Shown here piece by piece: positions 15,999-23,800 of a stretch of DNA of 23,800 nt. The stretch spans positions 1 through 23,800 of the forward strand of contig JAPPKD010000057.1 in the NCBI GenBank assembly GCA_028820215.1, given 5' to 3'. The position numbers were made by a program, and so were the translations under genes. The stretch's first letter is position 1. Each line of letters begins with the position of its first letter. This DNA comes from Spirochaetaceae bacterium (GTDB taxonomy: Bacteria; Spirochaetota; Spirochaetia; SZUA-6; Bin103). Below the pieces are notes generated by a model. That model saw only the letters and a list, made by a program, of their open reading frames with translations. It ran no database searches and was not told the DNA's origin.

Positions 15999-17354
15999 AT
16001 GAACGAACCGTTTCACGCGTACGACATTCGCTCGGTGTACGGCGCGGGCATCGACGTGCCGGTGGCATACCGGATCGGCCGCGCGCTGGCCCGGCACCTG
16101 GATGCCGAGCGCTACCTGCTCGGCCACGACGCGCGCACCCACTCGCCGGCGCTCAGTGAAGCCCTGGCGCGCGGGCTTGCCGCCGAAGGGCGGCGCGTGG
16201 CAAGCGTCGGCCTCACGACCACGCCGGCGCTCCACTTCCTGCAGATCGAGGCCGGCTGTGACGCCGGCGTGATGGCGACCGCCTCGCACAACCCGCCCCA
16301 ATACCATGGCTTCAAGGTCTTCGACGGCACCGGCGGATCGGTGAGCTACGACAAGGGACTGTCGCGCGTGGAGGCGTTGCTGGCCGAGGTCGAAGGCGAG
16401 GAGGCCGGCGCCGCCCGGCCGCTTCCGGAGCCCGCGCCGTCCGTGGACGGGTACGTCGACCTGGTAGCCACGGCCGCGGAGGGGGCACCGTTGGCGCCGG
16501 TCGTGGTGGACGTGTCCAACGGCTCGGCCGGAGCGCTGACGCAGGCGGTGTCCGACCGGCTGGGCGGCTTCGTCACGGTGCTCAACGGCCAGCCGGACGG
16601 CACGTTCCCGGCGCACCCGCCCAACCCGCTGGAGGAGGCCAGCCTGTGCGACATCGCGCCGGCGGTGCGCGCCGGCGACGCGGCCTTCGGGGCGATCCTC
16701 GACGGCGACGGCGACCGGGTGATGTTCGTCGACGAGCGCGGCGAGGTGGTGGCCGCTCCCTTCAGCGGCGCCCTGCTGGCCCGGGAGATGCTGAGGCGCC
16801 ATCCGGGAGCCGCGATCGTGCACGACCTGATCGCCTCGCGCGTGTTCGCCGAGGAGATCGCCGCCGCCGGCGGCCGCGCGGTGCGCGCGGCGGTGGGCTA
16901 CACCCACCTGTACGACGCGATGGTGGAAGCGGACGCCGTGTTCGGCTGCGAGACCTCGGGACACCTGTACTTCCGCGTCTCCGATTCCTTCTTCACCGAG
17001 TCGGCGCTGTACGCGATCGTGATGATGGCGGCGCTCCTGGCACGCGGCGGGCAGCCGCTGTCGGCGCTGGCCGCGCCACTGCGCAGCCGCTACGCGCAGT
17101 CGGCGGAGATCAACCTGCCGGTCGGCGCCCGCGAGGAGGCGCTGGCGGCGATGGAACGCATCCGGCACCGCTACCGCGACGCGGAGCTCGACACCCTGGA
17201 CGGGCTGTCGGTGGCGTACGGCCACGTCTGGTTTACCATTCGCCCGAGCAATACGGAGCCGCTGCTGCGGCTGCGCCTGGAAGGGCGCAACGCCGACACG
17301 GTGGCGGCCACGCTCGCGGAGGTGCGCGCCGTCATCGAAGGAAGGGAACGATGA
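15999..17354 (+). CDS. Phosphomannomutase / phosphoglucomutase family protein
   Basis: The 451-residue alpha-D-phosphohexomutase interconverts hexose 1- and 6-phosphates, supplying sugar precursors for envelope polysaccharides. The four family signatures are all present: the phosphoserine loop ATASHNPP with Ser96, the Mg-binding DGDGDR with Asp235, Asp237 and Asp239, the sugar-specificity loop CETSGH with Glu318 and Ser320, and the phosphate-binding RPSNTEPLLRLRLEG from Arg415. The GETSGH-like loop with Glu/Ser fits the PMM/PGM branch rather than GlmM, which usually has GEQSGH. ATG 15999 has no ideal ribosome site; GGGGGAG lies about 22 bases away. The last four bases (ATGA) overlap the rhomboid gene. 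Confidence 0.93.
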   Translation: MNEPFHAYDIRSVYGAGIDVPVAYRIGRALARHLDAERYLLGHDARTHSPALSEALARGLAAEGRRVASVGLTTTPALHFLQIEAGCDAGVMATASHNPPQYHGFKVFDGTGGSVSYDKGLSRVEALLAEVEGEEAGAARPLPEPAPSVDGYVDLVATAAEGAPLAPVVVDVSNGSAGALTQAVSDRLGGFVTVLNGQPDGTFPAHPPNPLEEASLCDIAPAVRAGDAAFGAILDGDGDRVMFVDERGEVVAAPFSGALLAREMLRRHPGAAIVHDLIASRVFAEEIAAAGGRAVRAAVGYTHLYDAMVEADAVFGCETSGHLYFRVSDSFFTESALYAIVMMAALLARGGQPLSALAAPLRSRYAQSAEINLPVGAREEALAAMERIRHRYRDAELDTLDGLSVAYGHVWFTIRPSNTEPLLRLRLEGRNADTVAATLAEVRAVIEGRER

Positions 17355-17950
17355 AGATCCGATACAACGCGCCGGTGGTGTTGAGCTACGCGGTCGCGGC
17401 CGCGGTCGTGATGGTGATCGACCAGATCGCGGGCGCGCAGTTCGCGGAGAGGAACTTCGCCATTCCCGGCAGCCTGGCCGGCTCGGCGCCGCTCGGCTAC
17501 CTGCGGTTGATCACCCACGTGCTCGGGCACGCCAACTGGGCGCACCTGCTCGCCAACTTCGCGCTGATCCTCCTGATCGGGCCGATCCTGGAGGAGAAGT
17601 ACGGCTCCTGGCCGCTGCTGCTGATGATGGCGATCACGGCGCTGGCCACCGGCGGCCTGAACGTGCTGTTCCTGTCCACCGGCCTGATGGGCGCCAGCGG
17701 CATCGTCTTCATGATGATCCTGCTGAGCTCGTTCACGAACATCCGCTCCGGGGAGATCCCGCTCACCTTCGTGCTGGTGGTCCTGATGTACCTGACGCGC
17801 GAGGTGTTCGCCGCCGTCACCGAGGATTCGATCTCGCAGTTCGCCCACATCGCCGGGGGCATCTGCGGCAGCCTGTTCGGCTTCGCTATCACCCGCGCGG
17901 CGCCGCAGCTCGTGCAGCCGGCCGAGCCGACAGACCACCTGGAGGAGTGA
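17351..17950 (+). CDS. Rhomboid family intramembrane serine protease
   Basis: The 199-residue membrane protein has about six hydrophobic segments (near residues 7-25, 63-80, 87-110, 112-128, 138-155 and 164-183), the bacterial rhomboid core. The family residues are visible: HANWAHLLANF (His65, Asn69) in the second segment, the nucleophile Ser116 in MGASGIVF (GxSG), and the catalytic His166 in FAHIAGGICGSLFGF. It should cut membrane proteins within the bilayer; the substrate is unknown. The ATG overlaps the phosphomutase stop by four bases, so translation is coupled. The next gene begins two bases after its stop. A short acidic tail (EPTDHLEE) ends the protein. Confidence 0.9.
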   Translation: MKIRYNAPVVLSYAVAAAVVMVIDQIAGAQFAERNFAIPGSLAGSAPLGYLRLITHVLGHANWAHLLANFALILLIGPILEEKYGSWPLLLMMAITALATGGLNVLFLSTGLMGASGIVFMMILLSSFTNIRSGEIPLTFVLVVLMYLTREVFAAVTEDSISQFAHIAGGICGSLFGFAITRAAPQLVQPAEPTDHLEE

Positions 17951-17952
17951 CC

Positions 17953-18999
17953 ATGAGCCCGCGCTACGACGCCGACACTCTGCGCACCTTCGCCGCCGAC
18001 GTGATCCGCGCCTTGGGCGGCTACGCCGAGCACGCCGAGATCGTCGCCCGCCACCTGGTGCTGGCCAACCTGGTCGGCCACGATTCGCACGGCGTGTTCC
18101 GCCTGCCGCAGTACGCGGACTTCCTGGACCGCGGCCACATCGACCCGGCGGCGCGTCCGACCGTGGAGCGCGAGACGCCGTCGACGGCCGTGATCGACGG
18201 CCACAACACCTGGGGCCACGCGGTCGCGGAGCTCGCCACGCAGATCGCCGCGGCCAAGGCGGACCGCACCGGCATGGCCGCGGTCGGCGTGCGCAATGCC
18301 TTCCACGTCGGCCGGGCCGGCGCCTACCCGGCCATGCTGGCCGAGCAGGGGCTGATCGGGCAGATCTTCTGCAGCGCAGAGGGATCGGCCTACATCGCTC
18401 CGTGGGGCGGCACCGAGCGGCGGCTCGCCACCAACCCGATCGCCATCGCCGTCCCCACGAGCGGCGAGCCGATCCTGGTCGACATGACCACCAGCGTGGT
18501 GGCCGAAGGCAAGGTGAAGCTGGCGCTCACCGCCGGCAAGACGCTGCCGCCGGGCTGGATCCTGGACAAGGACGGCGAGCCGAGCACCGACCCGGAGGAC
18601 CTCTACGCCGACGGCACGCTGCTGCCGCTCGGTGGGAGCGTCGGGCACAAGGGGTACGGACTGTCGGTCATCGTCGACCTGCTCGGCAGCGTCCTCAACG
18701 GGGGTGCGCCCGGCATGATGGGGCCGATCCTGCACAACCACTTCCTGCTGCAGGCGTTCGACCCGGCGACGATCACGGACCGCAGCGCGATGGAGGCGGC
18801 GCAGGAACGCTACTTCGAGTACCTGCGCTCGTCGCGGAAACGGGCCGGCGTGACGGAGATCCTGCTGCCCGGAGAGCCGGAGCAGCGTTCCATGGCCGAC
18901 CGGCAGGCGAACGGCATCCCGCTCGACGCCGGCGTGATCAGCTCGCTCGACGAGCTCTGCGCGCGGCTGTCCGTCACCCCCTTGGCGGAGCGCACGTAG
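17953..18999 (+). CDS. Malate/L-lactate dehydrogenase family (Ldh2) oxidoreductase
   Basis: The 348-residue NAD(P)-dependent enzyme belongs to the Ldh2 family (ComC, AllD, YlbC relatives), a fold distinct from classical lactate/malate dehydrogenases. Family features include GHDSHGVFRLPQY with the probable catalytic His46, NAFHVGRAGAYP, GGTERRLATNPIAIAVP, VDMTTSVVAEGKV, the GWILDKDGEPSTDP segment and GHKGYGLSVIVDLL. ATG 17953 has GGAGGAG (17941-17947) five bases upstream; GTG 17947 is less likely. Substrate cannot be predicted: members act on malate, sulfolactate, ureidoglycolate or 2,3-diketo sugars. It ends the plus-strand run and converges on the ZIP gene, with a 33-base gap and no strong terminator. 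Confidence 0.93.
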   Translation: MSPRYDADTLRTFAADVIRALGGYAEHAEIVARHLVLANLVGHDSHGVFRLPQYADFLDRGHIDPAARPTVERETPSTAVIDGHNTWGHAVAELATQIAAAKADRTGMAAVGVRNAFHVGRAGAYPAMLAEQGLIGQIFCSAEGSAYIAPWGGTERRLATNPIAIAVPTSGEPILVDMTTSVVAEGKVKLALTAGKTLPPGWILDKDGEPSTDPEDLYADGTLLPLGGSVGHKGYGLSVIVDLLGSVLNGGAPGMMGPILHNHFLLQAFDPATITDRSAMEAAQERYFEYLRSSRKRAGVTEILLPGEPEQRSMADRQANGIPLDAGVISSLDELCARLSVTPLAERT

Positions 19000-19032
19000 C
19001 CGACAGCGGTCGACATCCACGCGGGATGCCCG

Positions 19033-19743
19033 TCAGCCCAGCAGCAGCTCGCCCACCAGGGCCAGGGCGAATCCCAGGACCGCGCCGAGCGGCGGCGACC
19101 AGTGGCGTTCCAGCCGCGCCTGCGGCGCGATGTCCTGGAACGTCAGGTAGAGGATGCCCCCCGCGGCGAACAGCATGATCGCGCCCAGAATCGCGTCCCG
19201 ATCGGCCAGCCAGAACCAGCCGACCGCCCCGCACACCGGCCCCAGCAGCGCGAGCAGCAGCATGCGGCGCAACGCGACGCCGGGACGGACGTTGCCGGAC
19301 AGCTCCCGCCACGCGTTGAAACCCTCCGGCAGGTTCTGCAGCCCGATCAGCAGCGCCAGCACGACGGCGCCGTCGGCGCCGGCCGCGAACATGCCGCCGA
19401 GGGCCAGCGACTCCGGCAGGAAGTCGGCCCCCATGGCGATGAACTGCGGCGCCGAGCGGTGCCGCTTCGCCTGCACGCGGTCCAGCGCCATGAACGCCGC
19501 GCCGCCGCCCAGCAGCAGGACCGTGGCCACCAGCGGATGCGACAGGCGGGCGGCCCCCTCCGGTACCAGCACCAGGGCGACGGCGCCCACCAGCACTCCG
19601 CCGCCGAAGGCGATCACGAAGTGCCGGAACTCCTGCTCCAGCCAGCGCGGCCCGATGTGCTTGATCGCGGCCAGGCCGGCGCCCACCGGTATACAGGCGC
19701 CGGCCAAGGCCGTCCACAGCAGCAACTCGGCCAGGCGCCCCAT
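19033..19743 (-). CDS. ZIP family divalent metal transporter
   Basis: The 236-residue inner-membrane protein has about eight hydrophobic segments, the ZIP architecture for Zn, Fe or Mn import. The cytoplasmic loop after segment 3 carries basic and His residues (RVQAKRHRSAPQ). The metal-site helices read MGADFLPESLALG and LIGLQNLPEGFNAW. These correspond to the HNxPEG motifs of ZIP proteins, but the His positions are Asp/Ala and Gln. The N-terminal MGRLAELLLWTALAGACIPVGAGLAA is the first membrane segment, which fixes the start at 19743; in-frame extension upstream would run antisense into the neighbouring gene. It stands alone on this strand and is divergent from the FAD-GcvT gene. Metal specificity is unknown. 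Confidence 0.9.
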   Translation of the reverse strand: MGRLAELLLWTALAGACIPVGAGLAAIKHIGPRWLEQEFRHFVIAFGGGVLVGAVALVLVPEGAARLSHPLVATVLLLGGGAAFMALDRVQAKRHRSAPQFIAMGADFLPESLALGGMFAAGADGAVVLALLIGLQNLPEGFNAWRELSGNVRPGVALRRMLLLALLGPVCGAVGWFWLADRDAILGAIMLFAAGGILYLTFQDIAPQARLERHWSPPLGAVLGFALALVGELLLG

Positions 19744-19795
19744 CAGGCGCGCGCCGGTTGACCGCGCAACGGACAAGCTCTCAGCATGGGCAGTC

Positions 19796-22339
19796 GTGAG
19801 TGAGCCTATCGTAACGAATGCAGAGCCCGTGCCGGAGCGTGCCAGGATCGCGGTGATCGGCGCCGGCATCGTCGGCAATTGCCTGGTCGCCCACCTGGCG
19901 GAGCTGGGCTGGGAGGACCTGGTCCTGATCGACAAGGGACCGCTGCCCAACCCGGGCGGCTCCACCGGCCACGCGTCCAACTTCATCTTCCCCACCGACC
20001 ACGGCCGCGAGATCGCCATGCTGACGCTGGAGAGCCAGCGCCAGTACGAGGAGCTGGGGGTGAACACCACCTGCGGCGGCGTCGAGGTCGCGCGCACCGA
20101 GGAGCGCATGGAGGAGTTGCGCCGGCGCATGACCTCGGCGCGTTCCTGGGGCATCGAGGCGGAGTTGCTGACGCCGGACGAGGTGGTCGCACGCATTCCG
20201 TACGTGGACGGCGCCGTGATCAAGGGCGGCTTCTGGATGCCGGCCGTGTCGGTGGTGGACTCGGTGAAGGCCGGCACCATCATGCGCGAGCGCGCCCTGG
20301 CCAAGGGCGTGCTGACCGTGCTGGACAATACCGAGGTCACCGGGCTGGAGATCGAGCCCCGCGCGTTCGGCCGGCCGCGCATCCGCACGGTCGTGACCGG
20401 CCGCGGCGCGATCGAGGTGGAGCAGGTGGTGGTCGCCTGCGGCGTGTGGAGCCCGCGCGTGGCGGCCATGGCCGGCGCCAGCATCCCGCTCACGCCGGCC
20501 GTGCACCAGATGGCCGACATGGGCCCGATCGACCTGATGAAGAAGACCGGCAACGAGATCGGCTATCCGATCGTGCGCGACATGGACGTGTTCATGTACG
20601 AGCGGCAGAGCCACGAGGCGATGGAGGTCGGATCCTACGCGCACCGCCCGATCCTGGTGCGCCCGGACGACATCCCTTCCCTGGCGGAGGCCGAGCGCTC
20701 GCCCACCGAGATGCCGTTCACGGGCGACGACTTCGCCCCGCAGCTCGGCCACGCGCGCGAGATCATGGGCGAGCTCCTCTCCGGCTCCGAGATGCAGTAC
20801 GCCGTGAACGGCCTGCTCTCCCTCACCCCGGACACGCAGCAGGTGCTGGGCGAGACCGCGGAGGTCGAGGGGCTCTGGTCGGCGGCGGCGGTCTGGATCA
20901 AGGAGGGTCCGGGCACCGCGCGGCTGATCGCCGAGTGGATGACCCACGGCTACCCGCGCCTGTGCGACCCGCACGGCTCGGACATCACCCGCTTCTACGC
21001 GCACGAGCGCACGGAGCGCCACATCCGCGCGCGCGCGGACGAGCACTTCAACAAGACCTACGGCATCGTCCATCCGCGCGAGCAGTGGGCGAGCGAGCGC
21101 GGCATGAACCGCGCCCCGTTCCACGACCGCACCGCCGCGCTCGGCGCCGAGCTGTACGACGCGCGCGGCTGGGAGCGCCCGCAGTGGTACGCGTCGAACG
21201 CCGACCTGGTGGAGCGCTACGGCGTGCCCGACCGCCCGCACGAGTGGGACCGACGCTGGTGGTCGCCGATCATCAACGCCGAGCACCTGCACTTGCGCGA
21301 GAAGGTCGGCATCGTCGACCTGAGCGCGTTCCAGCTCTTCGACGTCTCCGGGCCCGGCGTGGTGCCCTACCTGGAGCGGCTGACGGTCAACAAGTGCGAC
21401 CGGCCGCCGGGCAGCTCGATCTACACCCCGCTGCTCACCCCGGACGGCGGCATCCGCGCCGACCTGACCATCCAGCGGCTGGCCGCCGACCGCTTCCGGA
21501 TCGTCACCGGCGCCTTCGACGGCGCCCGCGACGAGGTGTGGTTCCGCCGCCACCTGCCGGACGACGGCTCGGTGCAGTTCGAGAACCGGTCCTCGGCGCT
21601 GTGCACGATCGGCGTGTGGGGACCGGACGCGTGCGCGCTGCTCGGCGGCATCACGGACACCGGCCTGTCGCAGGCGGAGTTCCCCTACGGGACGCTGCGG
21701 GAGGCGATCATCGACGGCGTGCCGGTGACCATGCTGCGCATCTCCTACGTGGGCGAAGGCGGCTTCGAGATCACCACGGCCATGCAGCACGGCGTGCGCC
21801 TGTGGGATGCGCTGTGGGAAGCGGGACGCCCGCTCGGCGCCCGGCCGGTCGGCATCGGCGTCTACGGCACCACCGGCCGCATGGAGAAGGGCTACCTGTT
21901 GATGGGCTCGGACCTCACCGCGGAGTACTCGCCGGTGGAGGCCGGCCTGGCCCGCCCGCGCGTGAAGCGCGACGACTTCATCGGCAAGCAGGCCTACCTG
22001 AAGGCGCGCGCCGACGGCCCGCTGGTGACGATGTGCGCGCTGACCATGGACGACCATGCCGGCACGGCCGGCATCGACCGCTTCCCGACCGGCGGCAACG
22101 AACCGATCCTGACCCTGGACGGTGAGCGCATCGCCGACGCGCACGGCCGCGAGTCGCGCGTGACCTCGGCCGGCATGGGGCCTTCGGTGGGCACATACCT
22201 GCTGTTCGCCTACCTGCCGCCCGAGCACGCGGCGGCCGGAACCCGCCTGCAGGTGCTGTACATGAACGAGCCCTTCCCGGTGACCGTCGCCCCCGGTCTG
22301 GCCCTGTTCGATCCGGCCGACAGCCGCATGAAGGCATGA
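19796..22339 (+). CDS. Dimethylglycine oxidase / sarcosine dehydrogenase-like FAD-GcvT protein
   Basis: The 847-residue two-domain enzyme is of the DMGDH/SARDH/DMGO type. It should oxidatively demethylate an N-methyl glycine and pass the one-carbon unit to tetrahydrofolate. Domain 1 (about 15-430) binds FAD through IGAGIVGN (22-27). GGSTGHASN places His59 where dimethylglycine oxidase and dehydrogenase attach FAD covalently. Domain 2 (about 438-847) is a GcvT-like folate domain with LHLREKVGIVDLSAF, GGIRADLTIQRL (Asp556, at the GcvT catalytic Asp), SYVGEGGFEI, and GIGVYGTTGRMEKGY. The GTG at 19796 is chosen for length; GTG 19829 is also possible and the ribosome site is weak. GH32 follows after 29 bases. 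The exact substrate (dimethylglycine, sarcosine or another) is not settled. Confidence 0.92.
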   Translation: MSEPIVTNAEPVPERARIAVIGAGIVGNCLVAHLAELGWEDLVLIDKGPLPNPGGSTGHASNFIFPTDHGREIAMLTLESQRQYEELGVNTTCGGVEVARTEERMEELRRRMTSARSWGIEAELLTPDEVVARIPYVDGAVIKGGFWMPAVSVVDSVKAGTIMRERALAKGVLTVLDNTEVTGLEIEPRAFGRPRIRTVVTGRGAIEVEQVVVACGVWSPRVAAMAGASIPLTPAVHQMADMGPIDLMKKTGNEIGYPIVRDMDVFMYERQSHEAMEVGSYAHRPILVRPDDIPSLAEAERSPTEMPFTGDDFAPQLGHAREIMGELLSGSEMQYAVNGLLSLTPDTQQVLGETAEVEGLWSAAAVWIKEGPGTARLIAEWMTHGYPRLCDPHGSDITRFYAHERTERHIRARADEHFNKTYGIVHPREQWASERGMNRAPFHDRTAALGAELYDARGWERPQWYASNADLVERYGVPDRPHEWDRRWWSPIINAEHLHLREKVGIVDLSAFQLFDVSGPGVVPYLERLTVNKCDRPPGSSIYTPLLTPDGGIRADLTIQRLAADRFRIVTGAFDGARDEVWFRRHLPDDGSVQFENRSSALCTIGVWGPDACALLGGITDTGLSQAEFPYGTLREAIIDGVPVTMLRISYVGEGGFEITTAMQHGVRLWDALWEAGRPLGARPVGIGVYGTTGRMEKGYLLMGSDLTAEYSPVEAGLARPRVKRDDFIGKQAYLKARADGPLVTMCALTMDDHAGTAGIDRFPTGGNEPILTLDGERIADAHGRESRVTSAGMGPSVGTYLLFAYLPPEHAAAGTRLQVLYMNEPFPVTVAPGLALFDPADSRMKA

Positions 22340-22368
22340 GTTCCCGGCCGCGCCGGCGGCGTTGACCC

Positions 22369-23775
22369 GTGGCAGATCAGTCCATCGAGCAGACCGAGGC
22401 TCAGATCGAGCAGGCTGCGGCCCTGCAGGCTCACCTGGCCGGCGACCGCCATCGGCCCCGCTACCACTTCATGCCGCCGGCGGCGTGGATGAACGACATC
22501 AACGGCGCGCTGTTCTGGCGCGGGCGCTACCACATCTTCTACCAGATCAACCCGCACGGCGCGTATTGGCACCGCATCCAGTGGGGTCACGCCTCCAGCG
22601 TCGACCTCGTGCACTGGGTGCACCACCCGGTGGCGCTTGAGCCGGACCCCGACGGGCCCGACCGCGTCGGCTGCTTCAGTGGCGGCGCCCTGGTCAGCAG
22701 GGAGGGCGTGCCGACGCTCATCTATTTCGGCAACCCCGACGGCGTGTGCATCGCCCAGAGCGACGACGATCTGCTGATCCGCTGGACCAGGCATCCGGCC
22801 AACCCCGTGATCCCGCAGCCGCGTGAGGGCGATGCGGACTTCGGCCGCTACGAGGTTCACGACCCCTGCGCGTGGCTGGACGGCGACACCTACTACGCGG
22901 CGGTCAACCGCCGCCATCCGAACGGCGAGGGTGACGGCGCGTACCTGTTCAAGTCGCGGGACCTGCGCACCTGGCAGTTCGTCGACACCTTCTACCGGTC
23001 ACGCCGCGAGTGGACGGAGGCGGACGAGGACTGTGCCGTCCCCGACTTCTTCCCGCTCGGCGACCGCCACATGCTGCTGTTCTGCAGCCATCTGCAGGCC
23101 ACCCAGTACTACTTGGGCGAGTTGCGCGGGGAGCGGTTCCATCCCCGCGTGCACGGCCGCATGAGCTGGGAGGGGGGCCAACTGGGCGGCCCTCGCACGC
23201 TGCTGGATGGCTCCGGGCGGCGCATCTTCTTCGACTGGGTGCGAGAGATCCGCGGCGAGGAGCGCGAACGCGCGGCCGGCTGGTCGGGCGTGATGACGCT
23301 GCCGCGCATCCTCGGGCTGGCCGCCGACGGCACCCTGACCATGGAGCCCGCGCCCGAGGTGGAGCGGTTGCGCAACCGCCACCGCCGCCGGCAGTCGCTT
23401 TCTGTCGCGGGCGGAGCGGACACGCTCGTTTCCGGCATCGCCGGAGACACGCTGGAGCTGGCGCTGGAGATCGACGCGGGAGGGGCGCCCGAGGTGGGCG
23501 TCGCGGTGCGCTGCTCGCCCGACGGAGCGGAGCGGACCGCGGTGACCTACGACGCCCGCGCCGGGGTGATCCGGGTCGACGTGAGCCGCTCTTCGCTGGA
23601 CCGCCGGATCGTCTACCACCGCTACCGGACGAGCAACAACGGCCGCGCGCGGATGGCCACACTGCCGGCGAGCGAACGCACGGTCACCGCTCAGGAAGCG
23701 CCGTTCCGTCTGGCCGCGGGGGAGCCGCTCAAGCTGCGCCTGTTCCTAGCCCGCATAGCTCACCAAGGAGGATAG
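22369..23775 (+). CDS. GH32-family glycosidase-like protein, 3' end apparently lost
   Basis: The 468-residue protein starts at GTG 22369 and has no signal peptide. The five-bladed GH32 propeller motifs are present in variant form. WMNDING gives the nucleophile Asp43 (usual WMNDPNG). VHDPCAW has Asp165 as transition-state stabiliser but His where RDP has Arg. EDCAVPDFF offers Glu220 as acid/base (usual EC.D). GRRIFFDWVRE and GWSGVMTLPR also match. A C-terminal beta-sandwich begins at about residue 330. Close to where the family's terminal LRVFLDRSVxEVF strand should follow, the sequence reads LRLFLARIAHQGG and stops, with no homology after about 23746. I therefore regard the gene as interrupted by an inserted sequence. 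Family activity is on fructose-containing sugars such as sucrose, levan or inulin; the substrate here is unknown. Confidence 0.85.
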   Translation: MADQSIEQTEAQIEQAAALQAHLAGDRHRPRYHFMPPAAWMNDINGALFWRGRYHIFYQINPHGAYWHRIQWGHASSVDLVHWVHHPVALEPDPDGPDRVGCFSGGALVSREGVPTLIYFGNPDGVCIAQSDDDLLIRWTRHPANPVIPQPREGDADFGRYEVHDPCAWLDGDTYYAAVNRRHPNGEGDGAYLFKSRDLRTWQFVDTFYRSRREWTEADEDCAVPDFFPLGDRHMLLFCSHLQATQYYLGELRGERFHPRVHGRMSWEGGQLGGPRTLLDGSGRRIFFDWVREIRGEERERAAGWSGVMTLPRILGLAADGTLTMEPAPEVERLRNRHRRRQSLSVAGGADTLVSGIAGDTLELALEIDAGGAPEVGVAVRCSPDGAERTAVTYDARAGVIRVDVSRSSLDRRIVYHRYRTSNNGRARMATLPASERTVTAQEAPFRLAAGEPLKLRLFLARIAHQGG

Positions 23776-23800
23776 ACACGGGGTGGTATTTGTGGTATTT
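23746..23800. mobile_element. Possible end of an inserted element interrupting the GH32 gene
   Basis: At about 23746 the GH32 reading frame loses family similarity in the middle of a conserved strand. The sequence becomes CCTAGCCCGCATAGCTCACC, followed by a less GC-rich tail with GTGGTATTT twice in tandem at the window end (23783-23800). The start resembles my recollection of IS1380-type termini (CTAGCCCGC...), but only one end is in view, so no transposase, inverted repeat or target duplication can be checked. Confidence 0.35.

Noticed and set aside
19014..19028. Five-base hairpin CATCC/GGATG between the Ldh2 and ZIP genes
   Set aside because: It is short and has no T-run on either strand, so it is not supported as a terminator.
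19758..19786. TTGACC as -35 box of a promoter for the FAD-GcvT gene
   Set aside because: The expected -10 position reads TCAGCA, which is not a plausible -10 box.
19781..22228. Very long open frame (about 815 codons) on the minus strand
   Set aside because: It is antisense to the well-supported FAD-GcvT gene and its translation is His/Arg/Ala/Val-rich low-complexity sequence with no motif. High GC opens such frames.

Overview
The window is about 70% GC with densely packed genes, and the proteins have the Ala/Arg/Gly-rich make-up of a high-GC Gram-negative bacterium. Four proteins have lipoprotein signals, a lytic transglycosylase carries LysM repeats, and one lipoprotein combines an Ig-like fold with a lamin-tail-like fold. 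This suggests a diderm, probably uncultured lineage. A high-GC spirochaete is my best guess, but this is inference from protein style because there is no rRNA or other phylogenetic marker here.

Region A (1-7201, + strand) is a complete tryptophan operon: trpL leader and attenuator, trpE, trpGD fusion, trpCF fusion, trpB, trpA, then a thioredoxin. The leader encodes a 24-residue peptide with three consecutive Trp codons. It is followed by mutually exclusive antiterminator and terminator hairpins and a T-run, which is a textbook ribosome-mediated attenuator. Together the genes make tryptophan from chorismate.

Region B (7223-9959, - strand) is transcribed in the order NADP-type isocitrate dehydrogenase, a small TPR-like lipoprotein whose start overlaps the icd stop, and the Ig-like/lamin-tail-like lipoprotein.

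Region C (about 10024-18999, + strand) begins with an envelope group: a TPR-like lipoprotein, an MltD-type lytic transglycosylase with three LysM domains, and an SH3-like lipoprotein. It continues with an ABC-F ATPase, a phosphomannomutase/phosphoglucomutase, a six-segment rhomboid protease and an Ldh2-family malate/lactate-type dehydrogenase. From the transglycosylase onward, genes overlap or lie within about 31 bases of each other, so co-transcription is likely.

Region D (19033-19743, - strand) is a ZIP-family metal transporter with altered metal-site motifs. It is divergent from region E (19796-23775, + strand), which holds a dimethylglycine oxidase/sarcosine dehydrogenase-like FAD-GcvT enzyme and a GH32-family glycosidase-like protein. 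The GH32 gene loses homology abruptly near 23746, and the last 55 bases look like the end of an inserted element. No tRNA, rRNA or CRISPR array was seen. The clearest signals are the trp attenuator, the enteric-like fused trp operon in an unrelated high-GC background, and the interrupted GH32 gene.
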